64,000 bases of DNA from Paenibacillus sp. V4I7 (GTDB lineage: Bacteria; Bacillota; Bacilli; Paenibacillales; NBRC-103111). Each line of letters begins with the position of its first letter. Position 1 is the first letter of the stretch. Shown here piece by piece: positions 42,010-52,336 of the stretch. Where the stretch lies: contig NZ_JAUSZD010000002.1 of assembly GCF_030817275.1 (NCBI RefSeq), positions 2,914,001 to 2,978,000 of the forward strand, given 5' to 3'. The notes under the pieces are model-generated. The model was not told the DNA's origin. It saw only the letters and a program-made list of their open reading frames with translations, and did not search any database. A program made the translations under genes and the position numbers.

Positions 42010-42993
42010 ATGGAACTAGATACGCAGCTAGCAAGACCTTCAGCCAAAGTAGGTGAGAAAGCGCTTTTATGGAAGCGGTTTAAACAGCAAAAGATGCTTC
42101 ATTTATTCGTTGGGCTAGGGATGATTTTCTTACTGATTTTTTCCTACACGCCTATGTTCGGCATCATCATGGCGTTTAAGGATTACAGCATCTCATCCGG
42201 CATTAAGGGCATTTTCACCAGCGAATGGGTCGGTTTAAAATATTTCGACGAATTCGTAAATGATTACCAATTCGGAACCATCGTTCGCAATACGCTCATG
42301 TTGAGCTTGCTGAAGGTAATCTTCACCTTCCCCGCACCGATCATTTTTGCGATCATGCTTAACGAAGTGAAACACATGGCCTTCAAACGATTAGTGCAAA
42401 CCGTCAGCTACTTGCCTCACTTCATTTCATGGGTTGTCGTCGTCAGCCTCGCCTTCTTCTTCCTATCAGCAGACGTCGGACTTGTGAACAAGGCGCTATT
42501 GGGACTTGGTCTCATAGACAAGCAGCTCGATGTTCTGACCAATGCGAACTACTTCTGGGGACTGGCGGTCGGAAGTGCTATGTGGAAGGAGATGGGCTGG
42601 TGGACTATTATCTTCCTGGCGGCCATCACGGGCATCAATCCGGCTCTATACGAAGCGGCGCAAATCGACGGTGCCGGGAGACTGGCACGTATCCGCCACA
42701 TTACGATTCCAAGCATGAAGGGAACGATCATTGTCGTCCTTATTCTCACAATTGGCAGTATTCTCGGCGGTGGTCTGGTCGGCTCGAACTTCGAGCAGGC
42801 GTATCTTCTTGGGAACACCATCAACAATCCAACCTCGGAGATTGTTCAGACCTATGCGTTTAAAGTCGGCCTACGGGATGGTCGTTTCTCATACGCAGCA
42901 GCCATCGACCTGATCCAATCCTTCATCTCGGTTTTGTTGATCTTCTCCAGCAATTACATCGCCAAGCGAAAGTCGGATTCAAGCCTATTCTAG
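42010..42993 (+). CDS. CUT1 sugar ABC importer permease, LplB-like (second system)
   Basis: ATG 42010 behind GGGAGGAACG. 327 residues, six helices. The EAA loop is YEAAQIDGAGRLARIRHITI followed by PSMKG. MLHLFVGLGMIFLLIFSYTP then MFGIIMAFKDYS opens as in LplB. The stop overlaps the region before its partner gene by 1 base. It is the first gene of an operon with permease 2, binding protein, two-component system and fucosidase. Confidence 0.92.
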   Translation: MELDTQLARPSAKVGEKALLWKRFKQQKMLHLFVGLGMIFLLIFSYTPMFGIIMAFKDYSISSGIKGIFTSEWVGLKYFDEFVNDYQFGTIVRNTLMLSLLKVIFTFPAPIIFAIMLNEVKHMAFKRLVQTVSYLPHFISWVVVVSLAFFFLSADVGLVNKALLGLGLIDKQLDVLTNANYFWGLAVGSAMWKEMGWWTIIFLAAITGINPALYEAAQIDGAGRLARIRHITIPSMKGTIIVVLILTIGSILGGGLVGSNFEQAYLLGNTINNPTSEIVQTYAFKVGLRDGRFSYAAAIDLIQSFISVLLIFSSNYIAKRKSDSSLF

Positions 42994-43010
42994 TGAAAGG
43001 AGGAACGTTC

Positions 43011-43892
43011 GTGCTCCATAACCAAAAACAGAAGGACATTCTTCTAGACAGCATGATTTACGTGGTTCTACTCATCATCATGCTCACCATGTTGTATCCG
43101 TTCTACTACGTTCTGATCGTATCGTTCAACAGGGGATCCGATTCGCTTCTCGGAGGCGTATACTTGTGGCCCCGAAGTGTTACTTTAGAAAATTACAAAA
43201 CATTCTTGGCAGATCCAAAATGGTTTCGCGCTTTTCTGGTTACGGTTTCCCGAACGGTGCTGGGTACTACGCTGGGCGTTCTATTTACATGTCTGGTTGC
43301 TTATGGTCTTTCACATCGGAATCTGTTATTCAGCAAATTTTACTTCACGGTTATTATTTTCGCGATGTATTTCTCCGGCGGCCTCATTCCGTACTACGTA
43401 TTGCTACGCTCGATCGGTTTACTGAATACGTTCGGTGTATATATCATCCCGTCCATGCTCAGTACTTTCTTCCTGCTTATTGCTATCTCGTTCTTCCGTG
43501 AGATACCCGGCGAACTGATGGAATCCGCTCACATGGACGGCGCGAGCGAATTTGTCGTTTTTTTCCGGATCGTCCTGCCGGTTTCGATGCCGCTCATCGC
43601 GACGATGTCCTTGTTCATGGGCGTAGGTCAATGGAACTCATGGCTGGATTCGGCTTACTTTGTACAATCGGAGAGCCTGCGAACGCTCACATACCGCATG
43701 ATGGAAATCATCAACAAGTTCAATTCGCCGATGGATGCGCTCGCAGTCGCGAACGGCTCCTCGTCGGGAGTAACGAGCTTCTCGCTTCAGGTGACGGCGA
43801 TGGTTGTCTCGATAGCGCCTATCGTGTGCATATACCCGTTCCTGCAGAAGTACTTCGTCCAAGGAATCATGCTTGGCTCTGTCAAAGGATGA
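43011..43892 (+). CDS. CUT1 sugar ABC importer permease, YtcP-like (second system)
   Basis: GTG 43011 follows AAAGGAGGAACG (42997-43008); a GTG at 42993 overlaps that site and is unlikely. 293 residues. The EAA loop is ELMESAHMDGASEFVVFFRI then VLPVSMP, and the C-terminus is FLQKYFVQGIMLGSVKG. It pairs with the permease upstream. A stem-loop separates it from the binding-protein gene. Confidence 0.92.
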   Translation: MLHNQKQKDILLDSMIYVVLLIIMLTMLYPFYYVLIVSFNRGSDSLLGGVYLWPRSVTLENYKTFLADPKWFRAFLVTVSRTVLGTTLGVLFTCLVAYGLSHRNLLFSKFYFTVIIFAMYFSGGLIPYYVLLRSIGLLNTFGVYIIPSMLSTFFLLIAISFFREIPGELMESAHMDGASEFVVFFRIVLPVSMPLIATMSLFMGVGQWNSWLDSAYFVQSESLRTLTYRMMEIINKFNSPMDALAVANGSSSGVTSFSLQVTAMVVSIAPIVCIYPFLQKYFVQGIMLGSVKG

Positions 43893-43904
43893 AAGCTTGC
43901 ATCG

Positions 43905-43928
43905 ATATTAAAGCATTTGCTTTAATAT
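43905..43928 (+). other. Stem-loop between permease and binding-protein genes
   Basis: Perfect 10-bp stem ATATTAAAGC (43905-43914) / GCTTTAATAT (43919-43928). Such structures before binding-protein genes usually stabilise the downstream mRNA so that more binding protein is made. Confidence 0.6.
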
Positions 43929-43956
43929 ACAAATCAACAACATTGGAGGGGTCGTC

Positions 43957-45531
43957 TTGAAAAGAACAAAAGGTTACAAAGTACTTGTCACGGCACTGGC
44001 ATTTGTACTCGTTCTGATGCTGTTGTCCGCCTGCAGTAAGGTCAATAACAGTGGCTCGAATACAAACCAGGGAGCCGAAAAGAACAACGCGTCTTCCGTG
44101 GGGAATTCGGCGGAGGAGCTAACACTGTTTATCGATGCACCATGGTACCCTGTCAAGGAATGGAAAGGTCCGATCGCTGATAAAATCACCGAGAAGACGG
44201 GAGTTAAGTTGAAGGTGACAGTAGCAACGGACGACAAGCAATTGCCGCTGATGATTGCATCGGGAGATTTACCGGACTTAGTGTTTACGTATGGAAATGT
44301 TAGCCGGCTGTCTGACTCGAAACTGTCTTATCCCTGGAATGAGCTGATCGAAAAGTATGCGCCTGACTTTAAGATTGATAAGACGCGGATTGCAATCCAT
44401 ACGATGGATGACGGCAACTTCTACACGATCCGCAATGCTTTCGCAACTCAGGAAGAATGGGCGGCAAATAAATACGCATTGGGCAACAACGGCAATCCGG
44501 GCATTGCCGTACGTGAGGATATCTTGAAGCAACTCGGGAACCCACCCATTAAGACGCTGGACGATTTCGTCAACGTGCTGGGCATGGTTAAGGACAAGTA
44601 TCCAGACATGGTACCGCTTATTATGGACAAGGAATGGATCGAGCAATACTTTTTGATGCAGTTTGGCGTGGATGCGACCTTTGGCAGTCCCTGGTTCGAA
44701 CAAGGAGGCAAAGTAGACTTTTTCATTCGCCATCAGAAGATGAAGGAATATTTCAAGTTTATGAACAAGCTATACCGAAGCGGCTACATCATGGCGGAAA
44801 ACTTCGCACACGCCAACGATAAGATCGACGATCAGTACGCGACAAGCGGTAAAGCGTTTGCCCACATGTATACGGTGAGTGTCGCCGACAGCGACAATGC
44901 CGTGGTCAAGCGCGAAGGGGGCGCCTTCACATTCAAGATGCTGCCGACCTCTCTGTCGAGTGATGCGAAAATTATCAGCGGAGGGGTTGGCTTCGCAGGT
45001 ACGTTCATTACGAAGAAAAATAAAAATCCTGAGAAGTCGATCAAATTGCTGCAGTACTTGGCAACCGACGAAGGTAAGAAGCTCACGATGTTCGGAATCG
45101 AGGGAGAACATTGGACCTGGAACGAAGAAGGTTATCCGAATCTGAAGTATAATCCGAATAACGCCCAATTTGTCGAAAGCAATGGGATTAAATGGTGGTA
45201 TCTGTATAACGATGGCATAACGGAAGGGCTATGGAGCTACGTACCGGGTACGATGACGACCCAATCGCTCATGGAAATCAAGAAAATTACCAAGTATAAG
45301 CCGGAGCTTGGCCTGATTCAGGCAGGGCCGGACTCAAAAGAGAGAACAATGAGGACCAAGATTGATGAAATGATCAAAAACGAGAAGGTCAAGGTATATC
45401 TAGCCAAATCCGAAGAGGAAGCGATGGCCAACTACGAGAACATGGTCAAGAATGCAGAGCAGCTCGGACTGCAAAAACTCGTTGATTGGGCTAATGAGAC
45501 CTACCAGAAAAGGAAAGATTTATTCAAGTAA
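43957..45531 (+). CDS. Extracellular sugar-binding lipoprotein (second system)
   Basis: TTG 43957 behind TTGGAGGGG. 524 residues. Lipobox LLSAC (Cys26), linker NNSGSNTNQGAEKNNASS, then a large binding domain (LPLMIASGDLPDLVFTYGNV ... YPWNELIEKYAPDFKIDKTR). Same class as the protein at 16544 but clearly different in sequence. With GH95 at the operon's end, a fucosylated oligosaccharide is a reasonable ligand guess. Confidence 0.92.
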   Translation: MKRTKGYKVLVTALAFVLVLMLLSACSKVNNSGSNTNQGAEKNNASSVGNSAEELTLFIDAPWYPVKEWKGPIADKITEKTGVKLKVTVATDDKQLPLMIASGDLPDLVFTYGNVSRLSDSKLSYPWNELIEKYAPDFKIDKTRIAIHTMDDGNFYTIRNAFATQEEWAANKYALGNNGNPGIAVREDILKQLGNPPIKTLDDFVNVLGMVKDKYPDMVPLIMDKEWIEQYFLMQFGVDATFGSPWFEQGGKVDFFIRHQKMKEYFKFMNKLYRSGYIMAENFAHANDKIDDQYATSGKAFAHMYTVSVADSDNAVVKREGGAFTFKMLPTSLSSDAKIISGGVGFAGTFITKKNKNPEKSIKLLQYLATDEGKKLTMFGIEGEHWTWNEEGYPNLKYNPNNAQFVESNGIKWWYLYNDGITEGLWSYVPGTMTTQSLMEIKKITKYKPELGLIQAGPDSKERTMRTKIDEMIKNEKVKVYLAKSEEEAMANYENMVKNAEQLGLQKLVDWANETYQKRKDLFK

Positions 45532-45542
45532 GCAAACGGTAA

Positions 45543-45575
45543 CCGGTAGGGGCAATTATGCCTCTACCGGATTTT
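45543..45575 (+). terminator. Attenuator/terminator after the binding-protein gene
   Basis: CCGGTAGGGGC (45543-45553) / GCCTCTACCGG (45560-45570), one G-U pair, followed by ATTTT. It probably lowers transcription of the regulatory genes relative to the binding protein. Confidence 0.7.
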
Positions 45576-45623
45576 GGTTGCTCATGATATGGTTATAAGG
45601 AAATTCTGAAGGCAGAGGTATCT

Positions 45624-47360
45624 GTGATCATGAGCATAGTCCGCAAAATTATTGTTGGTTACATCGTACTGATTTTTATTCCAGTCATCGTTTTTGGATA
45701 CTACTACTACAATCAAATCTATGGAAATCTGACGAAGCAATTCGTTGAAAGCCGGCAAAAGATACTGGAACAAGCATACGCAAATATGAAAGCAGATCTA
45801 ACACGAATACAATCCATCCATCGTCTCCTACAATACAATCCATATGTGACTGATTATCTGGATGGCCTTTATGAATCGGACGCCGAGAGTATCTTTGCTT
45901 ATACGCGTTATATCAATCCGATATTCACACAATCTTTTTTTTCCAACCCGGAGATAGAATCGCTGAGAATTTATAAGATAAAGCAACAGGTACTCACAAT
46001 CACCGATCGGTTTATCGACACATCCTTGCAAGGGGGAGAAGCTGACGAGATTTCCCTTTCGTTGAAGCCGGGTTATGGAAAGTGGACACTGCTCGAGCCA
46101 CAAGCTCCGGAACCACAGCTAATCTATTATCAGAATATTTATAATAACAATATAACCGAGAAACTTGGACTTCTAGAGATACGTATCAACTGCGATTTGA
46201 TTCATAGGTTCTATAAAGCAGCAGGGGTTGAAGGGAACTGGAAGTCCTCTTTACTGTCTGAGATCGGCAAGCCATTGGTCAATGGAGAAGCTACATCGAG
46301 ACTTGATGATAAAACACTGAAACTGCTAGAAGCGAATGAAAGCAATGCTTACGTTATCACTAGGCAAACGATCGTGAATCAACTGGATATCAAGGAACTT
46401 GGGGTTCGAATCGTCATTATGGGGAAGGTAGAAGAAGTATTTCGCGCTGTAAAAGAAAAGGAAGCTGTACTGATCTTAACAATATTCGCTTTTCTGGCAG
46501 CCTTGTCCTTTGCTTACTATCTGCTTGCATCAACCATCACAAAGCGCATCCTTCGGCTTGCAAGACATATGCGCAATCTTGGTGACGATAATATGAAGTT
46601 GATTGTCAACCGCCATGACAATCAAGATGAAATAGGATTTCTCATCAACACATACAATAACATGATCAACCGAATGGATGAGCTTATCAACAACGTCCAT
46701 CGCGCTGAATTACGAAATAAAGAAGCTGCCTATCAAGTGCTTCAGGCGCAGATCAAGCCGCATTTCTTGTATAATACCCTGGAAACGATCCGGATGCTCG
46801 CCGAAATCGCCAATAACAAAGAGGTAGCGAACATCTCGTTCTGGTTCGGGAAACTGATGCGCTACAGCTTGTCTTCTCAAAAGGAAGAAACGGTGCTCGC
46901 GAGGGAAATTGAGACGGTAACCTTTTATCTCAACATTCATAAAATGCGGCTTCTTGACAGGCTGACCTACGAAATTAATGTTAATGTGAATGCAGATAAA
47001 ATTGCATGTCCGAGATTCATGCTTCAGCCTCTTATTGAGAATAGTATTGTTCACGGAGCGTCAACTGTGATTCGGCCCGTTCATATTCAGGTTCAAGCAG
47101 AAGAAACCGTGGATGAAACCCGGATCTACATTATTGACAATGGGGCAGGCATCCCACAAGAGAGATTGCACACCATCCAAAGTAAATTGTATCGCGACAT
47201 TGAGACGAAACCATTGAGTGAGGGAGGAGGACTAGGGCTCTATAATGTCAGCGAGCGTATCAAATCTTTCTATCGTGGCGCGTCTCGGCTGGAACTTACA
47301 AGCGAACAGGGTAAAGGCACATGCCTGACCATCATAATTGATAAAAGGGACGGCGAGTAA
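45624..47360 (+). CDS. Sensor histidine kinase, YesM-type
   Basis: GTG 45624 (or ATG 45630) behind AGAGG. 578 residues. TM1 is IIVGYIVLIFIPVIVFGYYY, an extracellular sensor covers residues about 35-280, and TM2 is LILTIFAFLAALSFAYYLL. HAMP follows, then the His_kinase domain with phospho-acceptor His in QAQIKPHFLYNTLETIRM (about residue 378). The ATPase has FMLQPLIENSIVHG (N box), DNGAGIP (G1) and GGGLGLYNVSERI (G2). It senses an extracellular sugar signal, possibly through the binding protein, and phosphorylates the regulator encoded 3 bases downstream. Confidence 0.93.
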   Translation: MIMSIVRKIIVGYIVLIFIPVIVFGYYYYNQIYGNLTKQFVESRQKILEQAYANMKADLTRIQSIHRLLQYNPYVTDYLDGLYESDAESIFAYTRYINPIFTQSFFSNPEIESLRIYKIKQQVLTITDRFIDTSLQGGEADEISLSLKPGYGKWTLLEPQAPEPQLIYYQNIYNNNITEKLGLLEIRINCDLIHRFYKAAGVEGNWKSSLLSEIGKPLVNGEATSRLDDKTLKLLEANESNAYVITRQTIVNQLDIKELGVRIVIMGKVEEVFRAVKEKEAVLILTIFAFLAALSFAYYLLASTITKRILRLARHMRNLGDDNMKLIVNRHDNQDEIGFLINTYNNMINRMDELINNVHRAELRNKEAAYQVLQAQIKPHFLYNTLETIRMLAEIANNKEVANISFWFGKLMRYSLSSQKEETVLAREIETVTFYLNIHKMRLLDRLTYEINVNVNADKIACPRFMLQPLIENSIVHGASTVIRPVHIQVQAEETVDETRIYIIDNGAGIPQERLHTIQSKLYRDIETKPLSEGGGLGLYNVSERIKSFYRGASRLELTSEQGKGTCLTIIIDKRDGE

Positions 47361-47363
47361 ACG

Positions 47364-48104
47364 ATGAAAATACTGATTGTCGATGACGAGCCACTGATTC
47401 TGAAGGGTCTTATGAAGGTTGTTAATGAAGTGGCGCCTCCTGGTACGAAAGTTCGTGTGGCAAATAACGTGTCTGAGGCACTTGTGGTCATGCAGGCATA
47501 TTTGCCGGATGTCACGGTTACGGATCTGAATATGCCGGAGAGGAACGGATTTGAATTGATCGAGGAAGCTCGAAAAGGCGGATTGTGTGATCGATTTATT
47601 ATTTTGACTGGATATGAAGATTTTGATTATGTTCGTAAAGCGCTGCGCGTAGGCGTCGTGGACTATTTATTGAAACCGATCGACAAGAATGAAATTGCGA
47701 ATCTACTGGCGAGAATTGCAGAGGATCTACCTCCCGACTCGGATTCGGATTACACTATTCATTCCAAACGGATCCTTCTTTACATGGAAAGCCATTACAT
47801 GCAAGACCTTTCGTTGGGGCATCTTGCGGATTTAATGAATCTTCATCCGCACTATATCAGCAGATTGTTCAAGAAGGAAACAGGCGATAACTTTGTAAAT
47901 TATTTAAACACACTGCGAATCAGAGAAGCGCAGAAACTGCTGAAAGCTCGCTGGCATCTTCCTGTAAATGTGATCGGACAGAGGGTTGGGTTTGAGAACA
48001 AGCATTACTTTACGAAGGTTTTCAAAAAATATACGGGTATCACTCCAGGAGCATATCGTGAGGATGGAGTGACTGAATCTACCGATGGAGGGGATAGTTG
48101 TTGA
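47364..48104 (+). CDS. AraC-type response regulator, short YesN-like
   Basis: ATG 47364, 3 bases after the kinase stop and behind GGACGGCGAG. 246 residues, about half of a usual YesN (~500). Receiver: [14 protein letters not shown], phospho-Asp in [13 protein letters not shown] (about residue 53), [28 protein letters not shown]. The AraC HTH follows directly ([20 protein letters not shown] ... [20 protein letters not shown]) without the long middle domain. It should activate this operon. Its end overlaps the fucosidase start by 4-7 bases. Confidence 0.92.
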   Translation: MKILIVDDEPLILKGLMKVVNEVAPPGTKVRVANNVSEALVVMQAYLPDVTVTDLNMPERNGFELIEEARKGGLCDRFIILTGYEDFDYVRKALRVGVVDYLLKPIDKNEIANLLARIAEDLPPDSDSDYTIHSKRILLYMESHYMQDLSLGHLADLMNLHPHYISRLFKKETGDNFVNYLNTLRIREAQKLLKARWHLPVNVIGQRVGFENKHYFTKVFKKYTGITPGAYREDGVTESTDGGDSC

Positions 48105-50428
48105 CAGATCTTAAGTTGTTATTTAAGAGTCCGGCTACGAAATGGGATGAGGCACTGCCGATCGGTAACGGCAGGCTGGGAGCGATGGTGTATGGACAGA
48201 CTCAACTGGAACGATTGCAATTAAACGAGGACTCCGTCTGGTACGGCGGACCACGGGACCGTAATAACCCGGATGCAAAGGCAAATCTTCCGGAAATCCG
48301 ACGTTTGATATTTGAAGGAAAGTTGAAGGAAGCTGAGAGGCTCGCTGTCTTGGCGTTGTCCGGTTTGCCGGAATCGCAGCGGCATTATTTGCCTCTCGGT
48401 CACCTTTTTCTTGACTTCTCTCTTCCAGACGGCGAACCGGATAATTACGAACGTACACTTGATATGGAAAAAGGCACCGTTTCGGTCACCTTCAGTCAGG
48501 GCGGCGTTTTATTTAGACGCGAGTTCTTTGCCAGTTACGTTGATCAGGCAATCATTATGAGGCTTACAGCAAATCGGTCTGGTGCAATCGGTTTCACCTC
48601 ACGTCTGGAGCGTGGCCGTTGGCGGTACGCTGACAATGCCGGACGAGAGGGAAACAACGCGATCTGGATGAGCGGGAATTGCGGTGGTGAAGGGGGCAGC
48701 CAGTATGGTGTAGTGCTGAGAGCAACAGCTGAAGACGGCACGGTAAAAGCAGTCGGCGAGCACCTGGTCGTGGAGAATGCAAGTAGTGTGACACTTGTTC
48801 TGTCCGCCGCAACTACATTCCGTTTCCTTGATCCGCTGGGGGAAGCAAGGGAGAAAGCGGAGAGTGCCGTTCTTCTCGGTTATGCAGCGCTATATCGGCA
48901 CCACATAGACGACTATTGCGAACTGTTCGGACGAGTATCGCTGTCGATGGTTACGAAAAACGTGGAAATCGGACGCATGAGCCTATCACAACGCATGGAC
49001 AGGCTCAGCGGTGGAGAATCTGATCCCGACCTTTTTGCGCTCTATTTTCAGTTCGGCCGTTACTTGCTCATATCCTCCAGTCGGCCTGGCTCGCTGCCCG
49101 CTAATTTGCAGGGCATCTGGAACGAGCAATTCCTTCCGCCGTGGGACAGCAAATATACGATCAACATCAACGCGCAGATGAATTACTGGCCGGCGGAATC
49201 GTGCGCGCTTTCCGAATGTCACGAGCCTCTCTTTGAGTTGCTGGACCGGATGCGCGAGCCCGGCCGGCATACGGCGTCCGTCATGTACGGCTGCAGGGGG
49301 TTCACTGCTCACCATAATACCGATATCTGGGCGGATACTGCTCCACAGGATACATGGCTACCCTCCACCTATTGGCCGATGGGAGCCGCATGGCTCTCGC
49401 TGCATTTATGGGAGCATTACCAATTTACAATGGATGTGGAGTTTCTCGGCAGCGCATACCAAACCTTGCGGGAAGCTGCGTTGTTCTTGATCGATTACGT
49501 CGTGGAAACTCCGGGCGGTGAGTTGGTTACCTGCCCATCTGTGTCACCGGAGAATACATATATCCTTCCAAACGGAGAATCGGGCGTACTATGCGCCGGA
49601 CCATCGATGGACACGCAGATCATTCGTGAACTATTCAAAGCAGTACAAGAGTCCGAACGGATACTCGGCATTCAAAAAAGTGAGGCTCTAGGACCGGAGT
49701 TGCAACGGGTACTGATGAAGCTTCCTCAGGAGAAAATTGGACGGCACGGCCAACTTCAGGAATGGTATGAAGATTATGAAGAGGCGGAGCCGGGTCATCG
49801 CCACATCTCCCATCTATTTGCCTTGTATCCCGGCAGCCAGATCACGCCCGATGGCACACCCGAACTGGCGGCAGCGGCACTTCGCACGCTGGAGAGGCGG
49901 TTGGTGAACGGTGGAGGCCATACCGGATGGAGTCGAGCATGGATCATTAATTTCTGGGCTAGACTTAGGAACGGCGAGGAAGCGTTGAACAATCTTATCG
50001 CGCTTCTCACGCATTCAACGCTACCAAATTTTTTCGACAATCATCCGCCTTTCCAGATTGATGGAAATTTTGGCGGTGCGGCTGCGATCGCTGAAATGCT
50101 TCTTCAGAGCCATGCCGGCGAGATACATCTTTTGCCTTCGCTACCACAGGTGTGGCATTCGGGGAAGGTGACAGGTCTTCGTGCCAGAGGCGGCTTCTCG
50201 GTCGACATTGAGTGGGCGGAAGGAACTCTAAAATTCGCTCGGGTTGTTTCTTGTAAAGCCGCTGCCCTATGCAAGGTGCGTAGCAGCATCAACGTATCGG
50301 TAACGGCTAACGGAGCACCGGTCGATGTCTGGCAGGAGAATGGAGTCGTCGTCTTCGAGACCGTTGTTGGAGGAGTTTATAACCTCGAGGCGTCCATACC
50401 GAACATTTTTGGGCCATCTGGGCGGTAA
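48098..50428 (+). CDS. GH95-family glycosidase (alpha-L-fucosidase-type)
   Basis: TTG 48098 or 48101 behind GGAGGGG. 776 residues, no signal peptide, so intracellular. N-terminal domain [20 protein letters not shown] then [20 protein letters not shown] is the GH95 hallmark. The barrel contains [37 protein letters not shown] and [16 protein letters not shown]. The C-terminus has [20 protein letters not shown] and [22 protein letters not shown]95 enzymes remove alpha-1,2-L-fucose or L-galactose. It fits as the processing enzyme for the sugar taken up by the importer genes at 42010-45531. Confidence 0.92.
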   Translation: MLTDLKLLFKSPATKWDEALPIGNGRLGAMVYGQTQLERLQLNEDSVWYGGPRDRNNPDAKANLPEIRRLIFEGKLKEAERLAVLALSGLPESQRHYLPLGHLFLDFSLPDGEPDNYERTLDMEKGTVSVTFSQGGVLFRREFFASYVDQAIIMRLTANRSGAIGFTSRLERGRWRYADNAGREGNNAIWMSGNCGGEGGSQYGVVLRATAEDGTVKAVGEHLVVENASSVTLVLSAATTFRFLDPLGEAREKAESAVLLGYAALYRHHIDDYCELFGRVSLSMVTKNVEIGRMSLSQRMDRLSGGESDPDLFALYFQFGRYLLISSSRPGSLPANLQGIWNEQFLPPWDSKYTININAQMNYWPAESCALSECHEPLFELLDRMREPGRHTASVMYGCRGFTAHHNTDIWADTAPQDTWLPSTYWPMGAAWLSLHLWEHYQFTMDVEFLGSAYQTLREAALFLIDYVVETPGGELVTCPSVSPENTYILPNGESGVLCAGPSMDTQIIRELFKAVQESERILGIQKSEALGPELQRVLMKLPQEKIGRHGQLQEWYEDYEEAEPGHRHISHLFALYPGSQITPDGTPELAAAALRTLERRLVNGGGHTGWSRAWIINFWARLRNGEEALNNLIALLTHSTLPNFFDNHPPFQIDGNFGGAAAIAEMLLQSHAGEIHLLPSLPQVWHSGKVTGLRARGGFSVDIEWAEGTLKFARVVSCKAAALCKVRSSINVSVTANGAPVDVWQENGVVVFETVVGGVYNLEASIPNIFGPSGR

Positions 50429-50457
50429 AATTTCGGTACAACTAATTTCCTTTTAAA

Positions 50458-50571
50458 AATCGGGATGTTTTATCGAACGAATATCCGAGTAAGCAGCTGA
50501 TGCTAGAAGAAGTGAAGCAACGCACCTATACGATTATGAAAGAGGCGCAGGTGGTGATCAACGTTTCCTAA
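50458..50571 (+). pseudogene. 3' scrap of an unrecognised gene
   Basis: The open frame NRDVLSNEYPSKQLMLEEVK then QRTYTIMKEAQVVINVS and TAA looks like the true C-terminus of a protein, with no start or body upstream. The family is not recognised. It opens a debris zone to 52273. Confidence 0.35.
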
Positions 50572-50840
50572 GCTCACCTTTACACTCGGTGTCGGCACAC
50601 CACATCTTGGTGTCGACAGCTTGATTCGTCAAGTTTGGCATAAATCTTCACATACACACGAGATGAAGTATAATGAGGTTTCTTATATAGATATTACTGA
50701 TTTTTTCCGATCTATGATTTCGTACAACCTTTTCCAAATGTTTTTTCCCAAGTAACATACGACTCCATTTGACACGGAGAGTTTGGTACTGTCTTGTTAT
50801 TTGTCAAAAATATATTGAACTATTAAATCATTGAATTAGG

Positions 50841-50866
50841 GAGCAGTGGCGGCTACTGCTCTTTTC
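50841..50866 (+). terminator. Terminator hairpin
   Basis: GAGCAGT (50841-50847) / ACTGCTC (50855-50861) then TTTTC. No gene is seen between 50572 and here. Confidence 0.6.
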
Positions 50867-51181
50867 ATTTATTCGAAAGAATAGCTAAGCTTCGGTAGCA
50901 TCGCTGCGAGCGACACATGGTCACATTACTAGCTGCTTATATTAGAGGTATTTTCATGTCCAATAAATAAAATGAATGTGCATTGTCGAGATAATCTTGT
51001 CGCTAATGGGTATAGTTTCTTGTCGTTAAAAAAAGTTGAAGTACAACGACATGAAGTTCCCTATTAAGAAACCTTGATAAGTCAAAGGTTTCTTACAAGT
51101 AATTACCCCGAATAAATTCTTGCGGCATGAAAATCCCATCAAAACGTGAGAAATACAACTCTTCGAGGAGTAGTAGTGAAA

Positions 51182-51220
51182 AAAAGAATCATACAAAATA
51201 TACGTTTGTATGATTCTTTT
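51182..51220. terminator. Strong bidirectional hairpin in debris
   Basis: Perfect 16-bp stem AAAAGAATCATACAAA (51182-51197) / TTTGTATGATTCTTTT (51205-51220). A terminator left without neighbouring genes. 50867-51181 shows nothing else. Confidence 0.7.
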
Positions 51221-51367
51221 GATATAACACTTATTTTTTTAAAAGCGAATGATTTGTTTGAGGGCAGTCGTTTTTTTAATGTGTTACGCCGGACGTCGAA
51301 TTGGACGAAGGATATGTCCAAATTTAGAAGGACCGCAGAAGGCCTGGGAAATCCTCATTCACCCCTC

Positions 51368-51493
51368 CTAATTCTGAAATCCTATAACTTTATATAAAAA
51401 TGGTTCTTGGTCCCAGTAACTAACAACTGTTATAATATCACCGATTTGTGCATAACCGTTTAATACTTTACATTTCATTTCTAACACATCCAT
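51368..51493 (-). pseudogene. C-terminal scrap of an unrecognised gene
   Basis: From ATG 51493 the frame reads MDVLEMKCKVLNGYAQIGDI then ITVVSYWDQEPFLYKVIGFQ and N. It is open about 20 codons further upstream. A small beta-barrel-like protein of unknown family; no ribosome site. Confidence 0.3.
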
Positions 51494-51625
51494 TTCCGTG
51501 TTCCGGTATATTCTTTTATTTGCCAGGGTGTTTTCTTTTGCTTTGTAAATTTAAGTAATCAGCTTGAATGCACGATTAGCGTTCTAAGAAATAGCATTTC
51601 AAGGACTGGAAAAACTGATCGAGCT

Positions 51626-52030
51626 TTGCGCGGTCGATTGCGCCTAAGACGGCTGACTTCCAATCAGCCGATCTACAATATGCTTGAGCGCTATATTGAG
51701 CGTGAGGTGCTTCCCGTCTCTGGGCAAAATGGACTGGGGCAGGTCGTTTTCTCCCCGTTAGCCCAAGGAATCTTAACCGGTAAATACAAGCTAGGACAAC
51801 CGCTTCCTACCGATAGCCGTGCAGCCAACAACTCCGTGAATGGCGTCATCAACAGCTACCTTAACAATAGCGTCCTGCTTACTGTTCATGAGCTAGAGCA
51901 AATTGCACTTGGACTAGACATCACGCTCGTTCAACTTGCCCTTGCATGGGTGCTTCGCCAGCCATGTGTAAGCTCAGCGCTGATTGGCGCGACAAAGCCT
52001 GAACAGAATGAAAAAACGACCCTCGCCCCA
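51626..52030 (+). pseudogene. Aldo/keto reductase, C-terminal part only
   Basis: TSNQPIYNMLERYIEREVLP, then GQVVFSPLAQGILTGKYKLG, EQIALGLDITLVQLALAWVL and SSALIGATKPEQ are the last 130 residues of a YghZ/potassium-channel-beta-like aldo/keto reductase. The catalytic Tyr/Lys half is missing and the end runs into unrelated sequence after KPEQ. Confidence 0.75.
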
Positions 52031-52165
52031 ATAAAAACTGGGAATGAAAGTCATTTTTTTATGCGTATCTTTTAGATTGCTCTTAAAAACTACAGGTTCT
52101 TCAATGGCCTCGACTCCCTAAGCTCTCTTCGTTACTCGTAATACGTGCTTAACCTGGCCAAGGAA

Positions 52166-52273
52166 GGCTTCCAGCATGTAGCCCACAAATACGATCTGAA
52201 AGGAAATCCAGATCATCTGAAATGGCTTCACACAATTATTTCAAATGCAAAAGCATTTATTAGTGATAAATAA
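52166..52273 (+). pseudogene. IS1595-family transposase C-terminal scrap
   Basis: KEGFQHVAHKYDLKGNPDHL then KWLHTIISNAKAFISDK matches the conserved end of IS1595/ISXO2-type transposases (HKYD...NPxHLKWLHTIVSNAKAFI). Confidence 0.6.
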
Positions 52274-52283
52274 TAACTTAATC

Positions 52284-52312
52284 TTGATTGTATGGTTGTA
52301 AAAGATTATTAT
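52284..52312 (+). promoter_or_regulatory. Sigma-A promoter of the IclR-type gene
   Basis: TTGATT (52284-52289), 17-base spacer, TATTAT (52307-52312), with the ATG 25 bases downstream. Confidence 0.6.
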
Positions 52313-52336
52313 GGACTTGTAGATAGGAGTGATACC

